64,000 nt of DNA, from positions 124,001-188,000 of the forward strand of contig JAPFFF010000019.1 of assembly GCA_039105265.1 (NCBI GenBank). Reading direction: 5' to 3'. The notes beneath the pieces were generated by a model. The model made no database searches and was not told the DNA's origin. It saw only the letters and a program-made list of their open reading frames with translations. Source of the stretch: Tritrichomonas musculus (taxonomy: Eukaryota > Parabasalia > Tritrichomonadida > Tritrichomonadidae). This document shows, piece after piece, positions 48,636 through 58,351 of the stretch. Positions within the stretch are counted from its first letter, which is position 1, and the number at the start of each line of letters is the position of its first letter. Position numbers and translations under genes: made by a program.

Positions 48636-49196
48636 ATGGCACAAATTTATACTCCTATTAATTCTATACATAAGGTCAAGCTTCCTGATATTTGGGAAAC
48701 AATAAATTCTTCAGGTATTTGCGTCGACAAAAATCATTTCTTGTGGGAGCCTCCTGTAACTCCAGAACAACAGATACAACAGCCAGAATACAATTACAGC
48801 AGTTATCAAATCTATAACAATGAAAATCAGCCGATTACATATCAAGCCCCTCCAGAATATTATCAATATCAGACAATAATTCAACCACAAACTTTAAGCA
48901 ATATGCCTCAAAGCAATACAGTAATGAAGAAAAAGAGGAAAGAATCTAAAAGGACAATGTTCACTGACTCTCAAAGAACAATATTACTCGAATGGCTTAG
49001 AGATCATAGATCAAATCCTTACCCAACAATTGCAGAAAAGAAACAGTTAATGAATGAAACAGGCTTGAATAGAGAACAAATTAATGTTTGGTTTACAAAT
49101 AACAGAATTAGACTTGGCTTGACTGGCTCACACGCAGCAGCTCGCCATACTTCAAAAGCTCAAATGAGAATGTCGCCAGCAGTTGCGGTTTGTTAG
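48636..49196 (+). CDS. TALE/KN-class homeodomain protein
   Basis: The 186-residue protein has a Gln/Tyr/Pro-rich N-terminal half (about 45-95) and a homeodomain at about 100-164. Signs are the basic start KKKRKESKR, helix 1 RTILLEWLRDHRSNPYP (the longer loop with Pro-Tyr-Pro marks the TALE three-residue insertion), helix 2 AEKKQLMNETGL, and helix 3 NREQINVWFTNNRIRLG with W152, N155 and R157 in the invariant WFxNxR arrangement. KN/TALE homeodomain proteins bind TGAC/TGAT-type sites and act as transcription factors in the nucleus. The frame opens upstream at 48594 with TTG; the ATG at 48636 is preferred. No MEINOX-type partner domain is visible. The domain is secure and the target genes unknown. 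Confidence 0.9.
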   Translation: MAQIYTPINSIHKVKLPDIWETINSSGICVDKNHFLWEPPVTPEQQIQQPEYNYSSYQIYNNENQPITYQAPPEYYQYQTIIQPQTLSNMPQSNTVMKKKRKESKRTMFTDSQRTILLEWLRDHRSNPYPTIAEKKQLMNETGLNREQINVWFTNNRIRLGLTGSHAAARHTSKAQMRMSPAVAVC

Positions 49197-49924
49197 AATA
49201 TATAATGTATGTTTTTTTTTTTTTTACATATAATATATTTTTTGTATCAATGTAAAAATATCACTTTTTTATTCCTATTAATTTATTTAATTAAAACTTT
49301 TGATGCTTTTTATAAACTTTTTTGATTCAAATTAAATTTTAATCCGAAAATATAATGAAATCAATTTTACATATTCATCCATTTTTTTTCTATATATTTG
49401 GACAATTCATATCAATTATTTCAATAAGGTTTTTCTATGCTATATTCAATTTTTGAATTTCGAATAAAAAACGATAACATTTTTTAATTTTTGGCCAGAC
49501 GTGATAAAATAATTAATCATGGCCACAATCTTTTCTAAAGCTTATTAGCATAATAAAGCAAATACGGAGAAATATCAGTTATTAATATAGCATAATTTAA
49601 AATCAGTTTTAAAATATTATCTTTTTTTATATTATAACAATATTGCTGCAACCTACTCAATACTCTTAAAAATTATCAGATATATATTACTTATATAAAA
49701 GACAAACATGCTATATAATAATTTCAGTAATTTTTACCTATATTTTATATAGAATAAATTTTCTAATTTTTATTATGATTTTATTTTTTTTCTATTATCT
49801 TTATAGTCATACAACTAATTATTACTTTTATCAATCATAAAATATTTAATATATTCAAAGATATAATAATAAAATTATTTTTTAAAATTTCTATTAAAAA
49901 TTGAATAAAAAAACGTTATTAAAA
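49197..49924. other. AT-rich spacer
   Basis: AT-rich DNA with homopolymer runs between the homeodomain gene and the giant WD40 gene. No recognisable element or RNA gene. Confidence 0.5.
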
Positions 49925-52900
49925 ATGGATGCCTTCTTTGTACCAATTCACGAATACGATCATCCATATTCTATCAGACTTTGGTGTACAAGTACATTTG
50001 AAGGATCATCTTATTTAATGACTTTTGATGGAGTTAAAATTCGACTATTTAATTTTTTAACTTGCCGATTAATCAAAGAAGTAGATTTTCTCAAGCATGA
50101 AGCGCTCTCAAATGTAATTCCAGTTTTTCATCCAAATTTTCCAAGCAAAGCGATTTTTGTTATGGTACGAGATAGACGAAATCTTATGGCATGGGATGAT
50201 TTATTAGCCCAAATACCCCCACTTGAATTTGATACCTCTTTAGTTATTTTATCAATGGCTTGGTCATCTCAACGGAATACTCTTTATATTGCAGGAAATT
50301 TTGGTTGGATTCGTTCGCTTGAAATGCGCGTACAAACATCAATATCAACATCAGTTGCAGAATGGGTTCCCAAATGGACCAAGCACGATTCAGGGCAATG
50401 GATGTCATTATTAACCATAGATGATAATCGCGGGATGCTTTTTGGAGCGTCAGGTGAAGATGTCTACATCTGGAACTCAGATGATGGCCAATTATTGATG
50501 AAATTTCCAACTTACCACACGATGCAAATATCCTCAATTCGATATTCTCCCGAACATTTATTACTTTTCACGTCCTCAGCAGACGGCTCCATCAAGTCAT
50601 GGAGGATCAATGAAAAAGAAGCCTCGAATGTTCAAACCTTAAAACAGACCCCTTTAGGGCCCTTTTTAATTGACATTGATTCAAGGTCAATTATTTGCAT
50701 TTCGCATGAACGAATTCTACGACGATACAACATGTTAACCTCCAGTTTAATTTGTCAACTTGACCTGGATCCATCGGTCCCTTTTGAGAACAAAAATCTT
50801 GATAATCCATTGAAATTGAATCTGGCATTTATCGGCTCGAGAAATGAATATTTATTTGAAAGCGAAGCTGGCAAAATACGCAGTTATGAAGTCCATTATG
50901 CACCACGCGAACTTGCCATTTGTGCAGAAACAGTCACTGATTTAGGATCGTTAAGGGACGGCCGTTTAATTGCTCTTTGTTGCAACAACCTTGTCCACGT
51001 AATTTACACCGATGGAAGTCCTGGCAAGATCCTCGATTTAGATCGTCTTCCAATTGCAAACATGCCCAATTCAAAGGTCGTCCCATCGCCAGCAACACAG
51101 ATGATTATCAAGGACAACAAAGTTTTGTTTGGCTTCGAAACAGGTGAAGTGAAAGTCCTTGATGTTGACACAAACGAACTTTTTGAGATGAAGGAGCCAG
51201 ATATCGGAAATCCGATTCTTTCCGTTTGCACAAGTCATCGAATGTTATGCAAGAGACATGTTTATTGTCCCAAATCAACGAGAATTAAAGATTTGATCTT
51301 CTCAACCGCCGCAAATGGCGGTTTTACAATTCATTGCCCACTTTGTTTCAATTTCATTGCATCTTGGAAATTCAATCAGAATCCAATCATTCAAATCCAG
51401 CAAATTGAGAGGAGACAGATGCTGATTGGAATCGACAAGGTCGCCCTTCATATCTGGAAAACAGAAGAACAAACAGTCCGTGAAATCGCATCGATTCGGT
51501 TCGATGAAAATGAGGTTCCTCAATTTTTCACTTTCGCTTCAGATGCGGTTGTTATCGTTGCCTTACAAAGCGGAAAATGCTCAATATACGACATTTATTA
51601 TCCGGACAACGAAGAACAAAGTGACAGTGAAAGCAACGAAGAGGAAGAAGAGGAAGAATCAACAAGAAAAAATCGTAAAAAAAGTGAAAATGAAATTGAT
51701 AAAAAGAATGAAAATGATTTTCTTTTGAAAATTGTTCATAAATTTGACATCCGTCTTCATAATTGTCCTTTTAAGAAGATCGTTTCGTGCATGGATTTGC
51801 TAAAGATCGACGGTGCTGAGAATGCTTTTAAAGAGCAAAGATTGAATGGAATTGTCAGTTCTTTCGGCAATGATGATTCATTCAATATTATTGATTGCTT
51901 TACTGGAATCATTCAATATAAAACAAGTCTTCCTGCACATGTTGTAGAGCATTCAGCTGCACTTACTTTTCAAGGTAAGATAATGATTGCTCTCTCCATT
52001 GATAAAAATATTCGTCTACTCGATTGGCCTAGCTTTGTTCGTGTAATTCCACCTCCAATGCTTTCGCCAAAGTCAGCGACATCTCGAGAAACAACAAAAA
52101 ATAATCAGAACAAAGATGAGGAAGAAGAAGAGGAAGAGGAGGAAGAAGAAGAAGATGTTTCTAATGCACTTGCTTTTTATATGCCTTCATCACATTTGAG
52201 CTCAGCTGCTTCAAATCCTTCAAAAAGTGCCTTGTCATCATCTTCATCAAGCTCTTTTAACTTGATTTCTTCACCTTCAAAAGAAATGACAAATGCTAAT
52301 CAATTGCCAGTTGTTCCTGAAGTGAAGAAACGAGTTCGAATTTCACTTGAAGATGGAGTTCCTCGATTCATCTTCAACAATGATGAAAATGAGAAAGAAA
52401 ACAATCAAGCAAGTGAAAATAAAGACAACAACAACAACGATTTCGTTGAAGTTGATTTAAGCAAAAGTCAGAAAGAAATCACGCTTGCTGATATTTTTGA
52501 AAAGAAGCTTCATGGATCAAATAACAATGCAGAAATGTCAGAATTTGACGATGTTTATGAGAAGAATCGAAGGAAGATTGAACAAATCATTCAAGATGAT
52601 CCTGACATTGCCAATGCATTCAAAAACAAAGCCATTAAAAAGTTGAAAATTGAAGAATTTGATAAAAATAAAAAAAATTACGAAATTGACGACAATCAAT
52701 TCTTCAATCAATTCTTGTCATTGTCAACAAAACCATTGTTGAAACGACGAAAAAAGAAGAAAGTTAAAGAAGAAGAAGATTACGATGAGGATGAATTAAA
52801 TGAAAAGAAAAAAAGATATGCTTATCCTGAAGAAATTTTGCCTATTGGATATCGTAAGAGATGCCAACGATCGAAACGATATCGAGGACAAAAAGCAAAG

Positions 52901-55900
52901 AAGACCCATTTAATTGTTATTGAATTTAGTGATGGAACTAAACTTTACACAAATAAAATAACAATGAATGTTTTGAAGCAACTTGCGAATCTTCAAAACG
53001 ACAATAATTCGCATATTTACATGCAATCAACGAATTCGAATTTTATTGAATTCAATGACAAATCGAAAGATTTGACACCCGGTTTGATTTTTAGTAAAGC
53101 TATTGAAGACTTGAATAGAAAAGAGAAAGAAAGAAAGGATTGGAAACCTATAATTCAAGAAAAACAAATAATGTCAACTCCAGTTATTACATTGACTGAA
53201 AATGGCATTGCTTATGGCGGAATTCGAACCAATCAATTTGGAAATTCACAGATAGACAATCTTAATGACGCCTACAATAATTTTATGAAAACTGTAAATA
53301 GAAGTGAATTAAATCCGAAAACTTATCTTCACTGGGAAGGAGTTTCATTTGGTGCAAACAATGGATCAGAAGTTCCTCAAGGAGAAACCGGAGAACCTAT
53401 TAAGAAAACAGTTGCACGTATTGAATTAGTTGAAGATCAATTAGAAGATGAATCTGACGATGAAGAAGAAGAACAAATAGAACAAATCAATAAAAATCGA
53501 ACGAATATTTTCGATGTTTTATTCAAACATTTACATAAACGACCAAAAGTGCCAAAGAAACATCGAAGAAGCACAGATGAAGATGTTCCATTTAATCCGA
53601 ATGATTACTATTCAATAGACCAAAGTCTGATGGGAATGAGTGACAATAGTCAAATGAATTCAAATGGAGGAATTAGTGGAGTGAATAGTCATGGGAATTT
53701 GAGTGGACTTAATAACAACAATAGTCAATCAAATAGCAATTTATTATCAGGAAATAGAAATGGAATGAATAACAATATTTTAATGGGAAGAAAAGGATCA
53801 TCAAATCAAGTTGGTTTTAAAGTATCAACAACATTATTCGGCGATCCTTCAATTGGAGGACAATGGGAAGAACAACAATTCAATTTATTTGATAATAATG
53901 ATCAAGTTGCAAACACATTGATTAATTCAACGCCGTCACTTCGAATGTTTTCTGAAATTGTTGGACAAAGTGACAATCCACTTCTTGATCTCATAAATCA
54001 GCAAGTTCCAATGACGAGGGAGGAGATAAATAAGATGCATGAAGAAGGAAGAAATGAAGGCTTAAGTCAATGGAAGAAATTAGAAAATATCGACCCTCTT
54101 CCTCATATTTCAAACACTTTTACTTTCGAAGGATTGTCTGATAAAGTGCAGAAAAAAGACATGGAAAAAGCTAAGTATAGACCTATCTCACCTCGACCAA
54201 TGGATGCTTTGGCCATGTTGTCAAATCAAATGAATTACGGCGAAGGAATGTTGTCTGCTATTTCAGAAACTTCTTTACCTGATATTTCTGAAGATTCAGA
54301 AGATGATACCCCGTCTTCGTCAAGTCGTTTTGATTCTCGTTTCAATCGAATAAGAATGAAAACACCATCCGGAAATCTTTACGAAACTTCAGATGAGTTG
54401 AAAGTCGTTAATAATACTTACATCGTAGAGCATCTTCAAAGAAATGACTTTAAAGATTTGAAAGGATTGTTATCTGACGTTGGACTTTTAAGTCAGAATG
54501 GACTTCTAGATCTGCCTCGTTGGCAGCCAACTGCTGACTTTTTAGGTCTTAGAGAAAAAGCGAAAATTGCTGAACAATTGTTACTTGAAAGAGAGAGACA
54601 AAACAATTCTGAAATATCAAGTAACAAGTCACAAGATGATCTTCTTGGAAACAAAGAAGAGACACAAAAAGGAGAACAAAATGAAAATGAAGAAGAAAAC
54701 AAAAATGAAGAAGAAAACGAAAAAATTGAAGAAGATTCAAATGAAAATAAAATCGAAGAAGAAGAAATTGAAAATGAAAACGAAAATCAAGATGATGAAT
54801 CTTATGCAAATAACATGGACGATGAAATTAAACATATAATTGACAACTATAATGAAAAAGAACAAAAAAGAGGGAAGCAATTATCAAGCATACAAAACAA
54901 CACAAACAATAAAGGAAAAGAAAAAGAAAACGAAAACGAAAACAAAAATGATGAAAATTCAATTGAAAATCAAAATGAAAACGAAAATGATAAAGCCAAC
55001 AACAACAACAATAATAATAACAATGATAATGTTGATGAAAATTCTTCTTCAAAAATAGATCAAAATAAAATTGAAAATGAAAACGATAAAGTTAACGATA
55101 ACGATAACGATAACAATTCTGAAAATCATAAAAATGAAAACAAAAAAGAAAATGAAATCGAAAACAACGAACAAGAAAGCCAAAGTATCAATAGCGAATT
55201 GATTGATAGAAAATTCGATGAAGAAGAAGAAATTGAAGTTGAAGTTGAAGAAATTGAAGAAATCATTGATTCTAAAGGTAACAAGCAATACGTTAAAACG
55301 ATAGTGAAAAAACGAGTTTCCGTAAAAACTAGTCTTAACAACACGCCTAACTCTGAAATGGTTGGTTTTTCAAGTGGCTCATTAACAAGCAGTCCTTCAC
55401 AGCATGCAAGAAGCACATCAGCAACATCTGCAGCATCAGCAACATCAGCAACATCATCGTTCACAAGTGATGGAACAATCCTTCAGCCAGGAAGCAGCAC
55501 TCTAACCATCAATGAAAATGAGAACGAAAACGAAAATGAAAATGAATCCTCTGAAAAAGTGGACTCAAACAACAATGACGAAAATGAAAACGAACTAGTT
55601 GGCGAACCTAGAAAAGGCTACATTAGTAGTAGCAGCAGTAGCTTGAGTATCAATAGTGATATGATAAATAAACCGCGAAATAAAAGGCGACCAATTTCGT
55701 CCTCAAAAAGTGACTCTTCAACAAAATCGAACAAAAACGACAAAATCGATGACGAAGAGATGCAAAGATTGAGGGAATCAACGTCAATTGTTGGCGTAGA
55801 ACCTAAATTGTCGGGATCCTTGATGCATGATTCACAAGGCATTCCGATTCATGACGGTTATCATTCAAAGCATTCAAAGAACAAGTCTAAAGAAAACATG

Positions 55901-57511
55901 ATCGTCACCGGTGAAAACACCAAAATAAAAAACAATTACAAAAAGAAGAAAGGCAAAAGTAAGATCATCGACAAAGGTCCTGCTTATGACTTTAAGAAAA
56001 ATAAAGAAGGCAACAACAACCCGCTCTTGATGCATCATAAGTCGGATGAGAATCTTTTGATTGACTACGAAGACGACATTAAAAACGTCGATCTTTCACA
56101 GTCAAATGAAGAGAACCTTCGTCACTCGTACACAAACTTGCTCGTGGACGATGACATGGACAGCGATCACAAGAAGGGCAATAATAATGACGACTTTGAC
56201 GACGAAACCGACGACGAAGAACAAGACGGAAGCAACGAAAACGAGTACGAATACGAATACGAGTATGAATACGAGTACGACGACACGAAAGGCAAAGGGA
56301 AGAGCAAGAAAGTGAAGAAGATGAAAGAGCAAAAGAAGAAAATTAAGTCAAAATTAAAGCAATTGAATAAAACCGAAAATAACGGTTCACCTACCAAAAA
56401 TAAAAAGAGACGATCACATGCGTCATCATCGACAAAAAGAACGAACAAAAGGAAGCCGATCAACTTGGACGATAACGAATTGAATGACTCATCGAAAGAT
56501 TTGAATAAAGACCCCTCAAAAAGTGAATTGAAAGAACCGTCACAACCTGAAATAAAAATCGTGCTGATACCTGAAAAACCGTTAGGAAAAGACGATCAGC
56601 CAGATTTGAATGAAGAAGGAAAGAATCCGATTCCAACGACAATTGTCAATGGAAACAAGACGTACTTCACTGGCGTTTTGAAGATGAAGCAGACAAATAC
56701 GAGGCCACAAAGGACGATACAACGGAAGGGCGTCATTTCTAGCAAGAACGATCAAATTCCTCTCAATGATAGAAATGGTTCAAATTCGAGGTTTTCAAGC
56801 GATTCTTCGAATAATTCGAGCATAAATAATAACGATAGAAACGGTGACGATAGCAACCGCCAACAACAAGGAGGGAAGAGAAATAACGGACAAAACGGGC
56901 AGAATAGAAACAAGCTAAATAAGAACTCAAATAAATTGAATAGGTCCTCAAAAAAGAAAAATACATCGACCAAGAATAATCTCACAATTTTGAATGACTT
57001 CTCAAATGAAATTGAGAACAATTCAAACAAAAATTCAATCAAAAATTTGAGTGAGTTATACGATAACGACGACGAAGATGAACTTTTTGACGAGCTCTTG
57101 AAAAATACTACCGCCGCTGAACCTATCGCTGATTTGAGCCAATTGAATGACGATGACGATAGAAAGTCGTTATTTAGAGTAAAATTGCCAAAATCAAGGG
57201 AGAAATCATTGGGACAAAAAGTTCTGCTCTTCAAAAATGAAAACGATTTCGACTCACTGAAATTAATAGCTCATAACGACGACGGCATTAAGGATGCTCA
57301 CGATGAGCTGCTCTTGAGCAATTTGAAGATTCTCGGGCCAAAAAGATTCGCCTCTCAGACAGATTTGCTGAAAAGTAAAGTTTTTGAAAAAAGGAAAATG
57401 CCGGTCTTCACTTCGATCTCGCCTTCTAGTATTCCTAAAATGTTCTTTTCTTACTATTGTCCACCGTTGTTCGATAAAAAAACTGGGAAATTGAGAAGAG
57501 GATCATTCTGA
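49925..57511 (+). CDS. Giant WD40-repeat protein with low-complexity tail
   Basis: The 2,528-residue protein has a propeller region of about 700 residues holding WD-type blades; examples are GASGEDVYIWNSDDGQLLMK, LFTSSADGSIKSWRIN and LIGIDKVALHIWKTEE. Residues about 715-790 hold Glu and Ser runs. A Lys/Arg-rich part at about 960-1010 contains PIGYRKRCQRSKRYRGQKAK. Beyond about 1000 most of the chain is Asn/Glu/Lys/Asp/Ser-rich, with NENENEN and EYEYEYEYEY runs (the latter near 56245-56280), interrupted by better ordered islands such as residues about 1330-1390 (PSLRMFSEIVGQ, LDLINQQVPMTREEIN) and the last 60 residues (KRKMPVFTSISPSSIPK). It is likely a scaffold. From about 55800 to 57350 the composition shifts to more GC and CG-containing codons. 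The function is unrecognised. Confidence 0.8.
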   Translation: MDAFFVPIHEYDHPYSIRLWCTSTFEGSSYLMTFDGVKIRLFNFLTCRLIKEVDFLKHEALSNVIPVFHPNFPSKAIFVMVRDRRNLMAWDDLLAQIPPLEFDTSLVILSMAWSSQRNTLYIAGNFGWIRSLEMRVQTSISTSVAEWVPKWTKHDSGQWMSLLTIDDNRGMLFGASGEDVYIWNSDDGQLLMKFPTYHTMQISSIRYSPEHLLLFTSSADGSIKSWRINEKEASNVQTLKQTPLGPFLIDIDSRSIICISHERILRRYNMLTSSLICQLDLDPSVPFENKNLDNPLKLNLAFIGSRNEYLFESEAGKIRSYEVHYAPRELAICAETVTDLGSLRDGRLIALCCNNLVHVIYTDGSPGKILDLDRLPIANMPNSKVVPSPATQMIIKDNKVLFGFETGEVKVLDVDTNELFEMKEPDIGNPILSVCTSHRMLCKRHVYCPKSTRIKDLIFSTAANGGFTIHCPLCFNFIASWKFNQNPIIQIQQIERRQMLIGIDKVALHIWKTEEQTVREIASIRFDENEVPQFFTFASDAVVIVALQSGKCSIYDIYYPDNEEQSDSESNEEEEEEESTRKNRKKSENEIDKKNENDFLLKIVHKFDIRLHNCPFKKIVSCMDLLKIDGAENAFKEQRLNGIVSSFGNDDSFNIIDCFTGIIQYKTSLPAHVVEHSAALTFQGKIMIALSIDKNIRLLDWPSFVRVIPPPMLSPKSATSRETTKNNQNKDEEEEEEEEEEEEDVSNALAFYMPSSHLSSAASNPSKSALSSSSSSSFNLISSPSKEMTNANQLPVVPEVKKRVRISLEDGVPRFIFNNDENEKENNQASENKDNNNNDFVEVDLSKSQKEITLADIFEKKLHGSNNNAEMSEFDDVYEKNRRKIEQIIQDDPDIANAFKNKAIKKLKIEEFDKNKKNYEIDDNQFFNQFLSLSTKPLLKRRKKKKVKEEEDYDEDELNEKKKRYAYPEEILPIGYRKRCQRSKRYRGQKAKKTHLIVIEFSDGTKLYTNKITMNVLKQLANLQNDNNSHIYMQSTNSNFIEFNDKSKDLTPGLIFSKAIEDLNRKEKERKDWKPIIQEKQIMSTPVITLTENGIAYGGIRTNQFGNSQIDNLNDAYNNFMKTVNRSELNPKTYLHWEGVSFGANNGSEVPQGETGEPIKKTVARIELVEDQLEDESDDEEEEQIEQINKNRTNIFDVLFKHLHKRPKVPKKHRRSTDEDVPFNPNDYYSIDQSLMGMSDNSQMNSNGGISGVNSHGNLSGLNNNNSQSNSNLLSGNRNGMNNNILMGRKGSSNQVGFKVSTTLFGDPSIGGQWEEQQFNLFDNNDQVANTLINSTPSLRMFSEIVGQSDNPLLDLINQQVPMTREEINKMHEEGRNEGLSQWKKLENIDPLPHISNTFTFEGLSDKVQKKDMEKAKYRPISPRPMDALAMLSNQMNYGEGMLSAISETSLPDISEDSEDDTPSSSSRFDSRFNRIRMKTPSGNLYETSDELKVVNNTYIVEHLQRNDFKDLKGLLSDVGLLSQNGLLDLPRWQPTADFLGLREKAKIAEQLLLERERQNNSEISSNKSQDDLLGNKEETQKGEQNENEEENKNEEENEKIEEDSNENKIEEEEIENENENQDDESYANNMDDEIKHIIDNYNEKEQKRGKQLSSIQNNTNNKGKEKENENENKNDENSIENQNENENDKANNNNNNNNNDNVDENSSSKIDQNKIENENDKVNDNDNDNNSENHKNENKKENEIENNEQESQSINSELIDRKFDEEEEIEVEVEEIEEIIDSKGNKQYVKTIVKKRVSVKTSLNNTPNSEMVGFSSGSLTSSPSQHARSTSATSAASATSATSSFTSDGTILQPGSSTLTINENENENENENESSEKVDSNNNDENENELVGEPRKGYISSSSSSLSINSDMINKPRNKRRPISSSKSDSSTKSNKNDKIDDEEMQRLRESTSIVGVEPKLSGSLMHDSQGIPIHDGYHSKHSKNKSKENMIVTGENTKIKNNYKKKKGKSKIIDKGPAYDFKKNKEGNNNPLLMHHKSDENLLIDYEDDIKNVDLSQSNEENLRHSYTNLLVDDDMDSDHKKGNNNDDFDDETDDEEQDGSNENEYEYEYEYEYEYDDTKGKGKSKKVKKMKEQKKKIKSKLKQLNKTENNGSPTKNKKRRSHASSSTKRTNKRKPINLDDNELNDSSKDLNKDPSKSELKEPSQPEIKIVLIPEKPLGKDDQPDLNEEGKNPIPTTIVNGNKTYFTGVLKMKQTNTRPQRTIQRKGVISSKNDQIPLNDRNGSNSRFSSDSSNNSSINNNDRNGDDSNRQQQGGKRNNGQNGQNRNKLNKNSNKLNRSSKKKNTSTKNNLTILNDFSNEIENNSNKNSIKNLSELYDNDDEDELFDELLKNTTAAEPIADLSQLNDDDDRKSLFRVKLPKSREKSLGQKVLLFKNENDFDSLKLIAHNDDGIKDAHDELLLSNLKILGPKRFASQTDLLKSKVFEKRKMPVFTSISPSSIPKMFFSYYCPPLFDKKTGKLRRGSF

Positions 57512-58351
57512 TTTTTTTTATTTATTAAAAATATAGAATTATGTATATATTAATGATTTTTTTGTTATATTTGTTAATGTTTTGTTTAATTTGAATGATT
57601 ATTTATTATTAAGAACCAGGGGTGCTTGTATTGAAATTTAATGATGGTTAAACATTGAATAGTTTTAGCAAAGGCGTCAATTTTTTTTTGAGAGGATTGT
57701 TGATGACATTGAATTTGTTATTTCGATAATTAACGGACAACAAATTAATATAGTTGATTTTGCATTTATTGGATCAACATTATTTTGATGTTGTGTCCAA
57801 ATTAAAACTGCTATAATAAACTAAAATAATACAGTTACATTGACATTCTACTAAGCCAAAGTCAATCTTTTTCATTGTTAGCCAACATTGCCTAAATTAA
57901 AACTGTTCTAATGAACCAAAATAGTGTAATTACGTTGAATGAAAAAAAGAAGAAAGTTAATTTTTTTTTTTCTACGGTTGGCCAAAATCATATTTGATAA
58001 AATTTCTTTTTACATTTAAATTTTTAGAAATTATTCGTAACATGTTGTTAAATTTTAGAAAGCTTGTATTAAATAATGATATGCAAATATATAAGTAGAA
58101 TAGCAACAAAATCAATTGAAAAAAAAAAAATTTAAAAGTTTAAAATTTGATGGATTCTCCAGACGTAGGTTTTTAAAAGTGGCAATAAAATGCATTTTAT
58201 ATAAAATTGGAGTAGAAGACTTCCAAGATGATATTATATCAATGCTCTACTTTTTATGAAGATAAATAGTCTTACTAATAATAAATTCGTTATAAATATT
58301 TTATAAAAGTTTAATATTTACTCAAAGCACTTGCACTATTAAAAAAATCAT
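57512..58351. other. AT-rich spacer with an imperfect direct repeat
   Basis: No gene is seen. Two 45-bp similar segments lie at 57799-57843 and 57894-57938 (95-bp spacing), both opening AAATTAAAACTG. TCATA directly before the next ATG (58348-58352) is too close to serve as a usual initiator. Confidence 0.45.
57799..57938. repeat. Imperfect 95-bp-spaced direct repeat
   Basis: Segments of about 45 bp starting at 57799 and 57894 match with scattered substitutions (AAATTAAAACTG, then a taA-rich stretch, then GT/AATTAC.TTGA). This is a weak trace of a tandem duplication. Confidence 0.4.

Noticed and set aside
54500-56650. Many overlapping frames on both strands inside the giant WD40 gene
   Set aside because: All arise from its Asn/Glu/Lys/Asp-rich repeats; none has an own promoter or recognisable domain.
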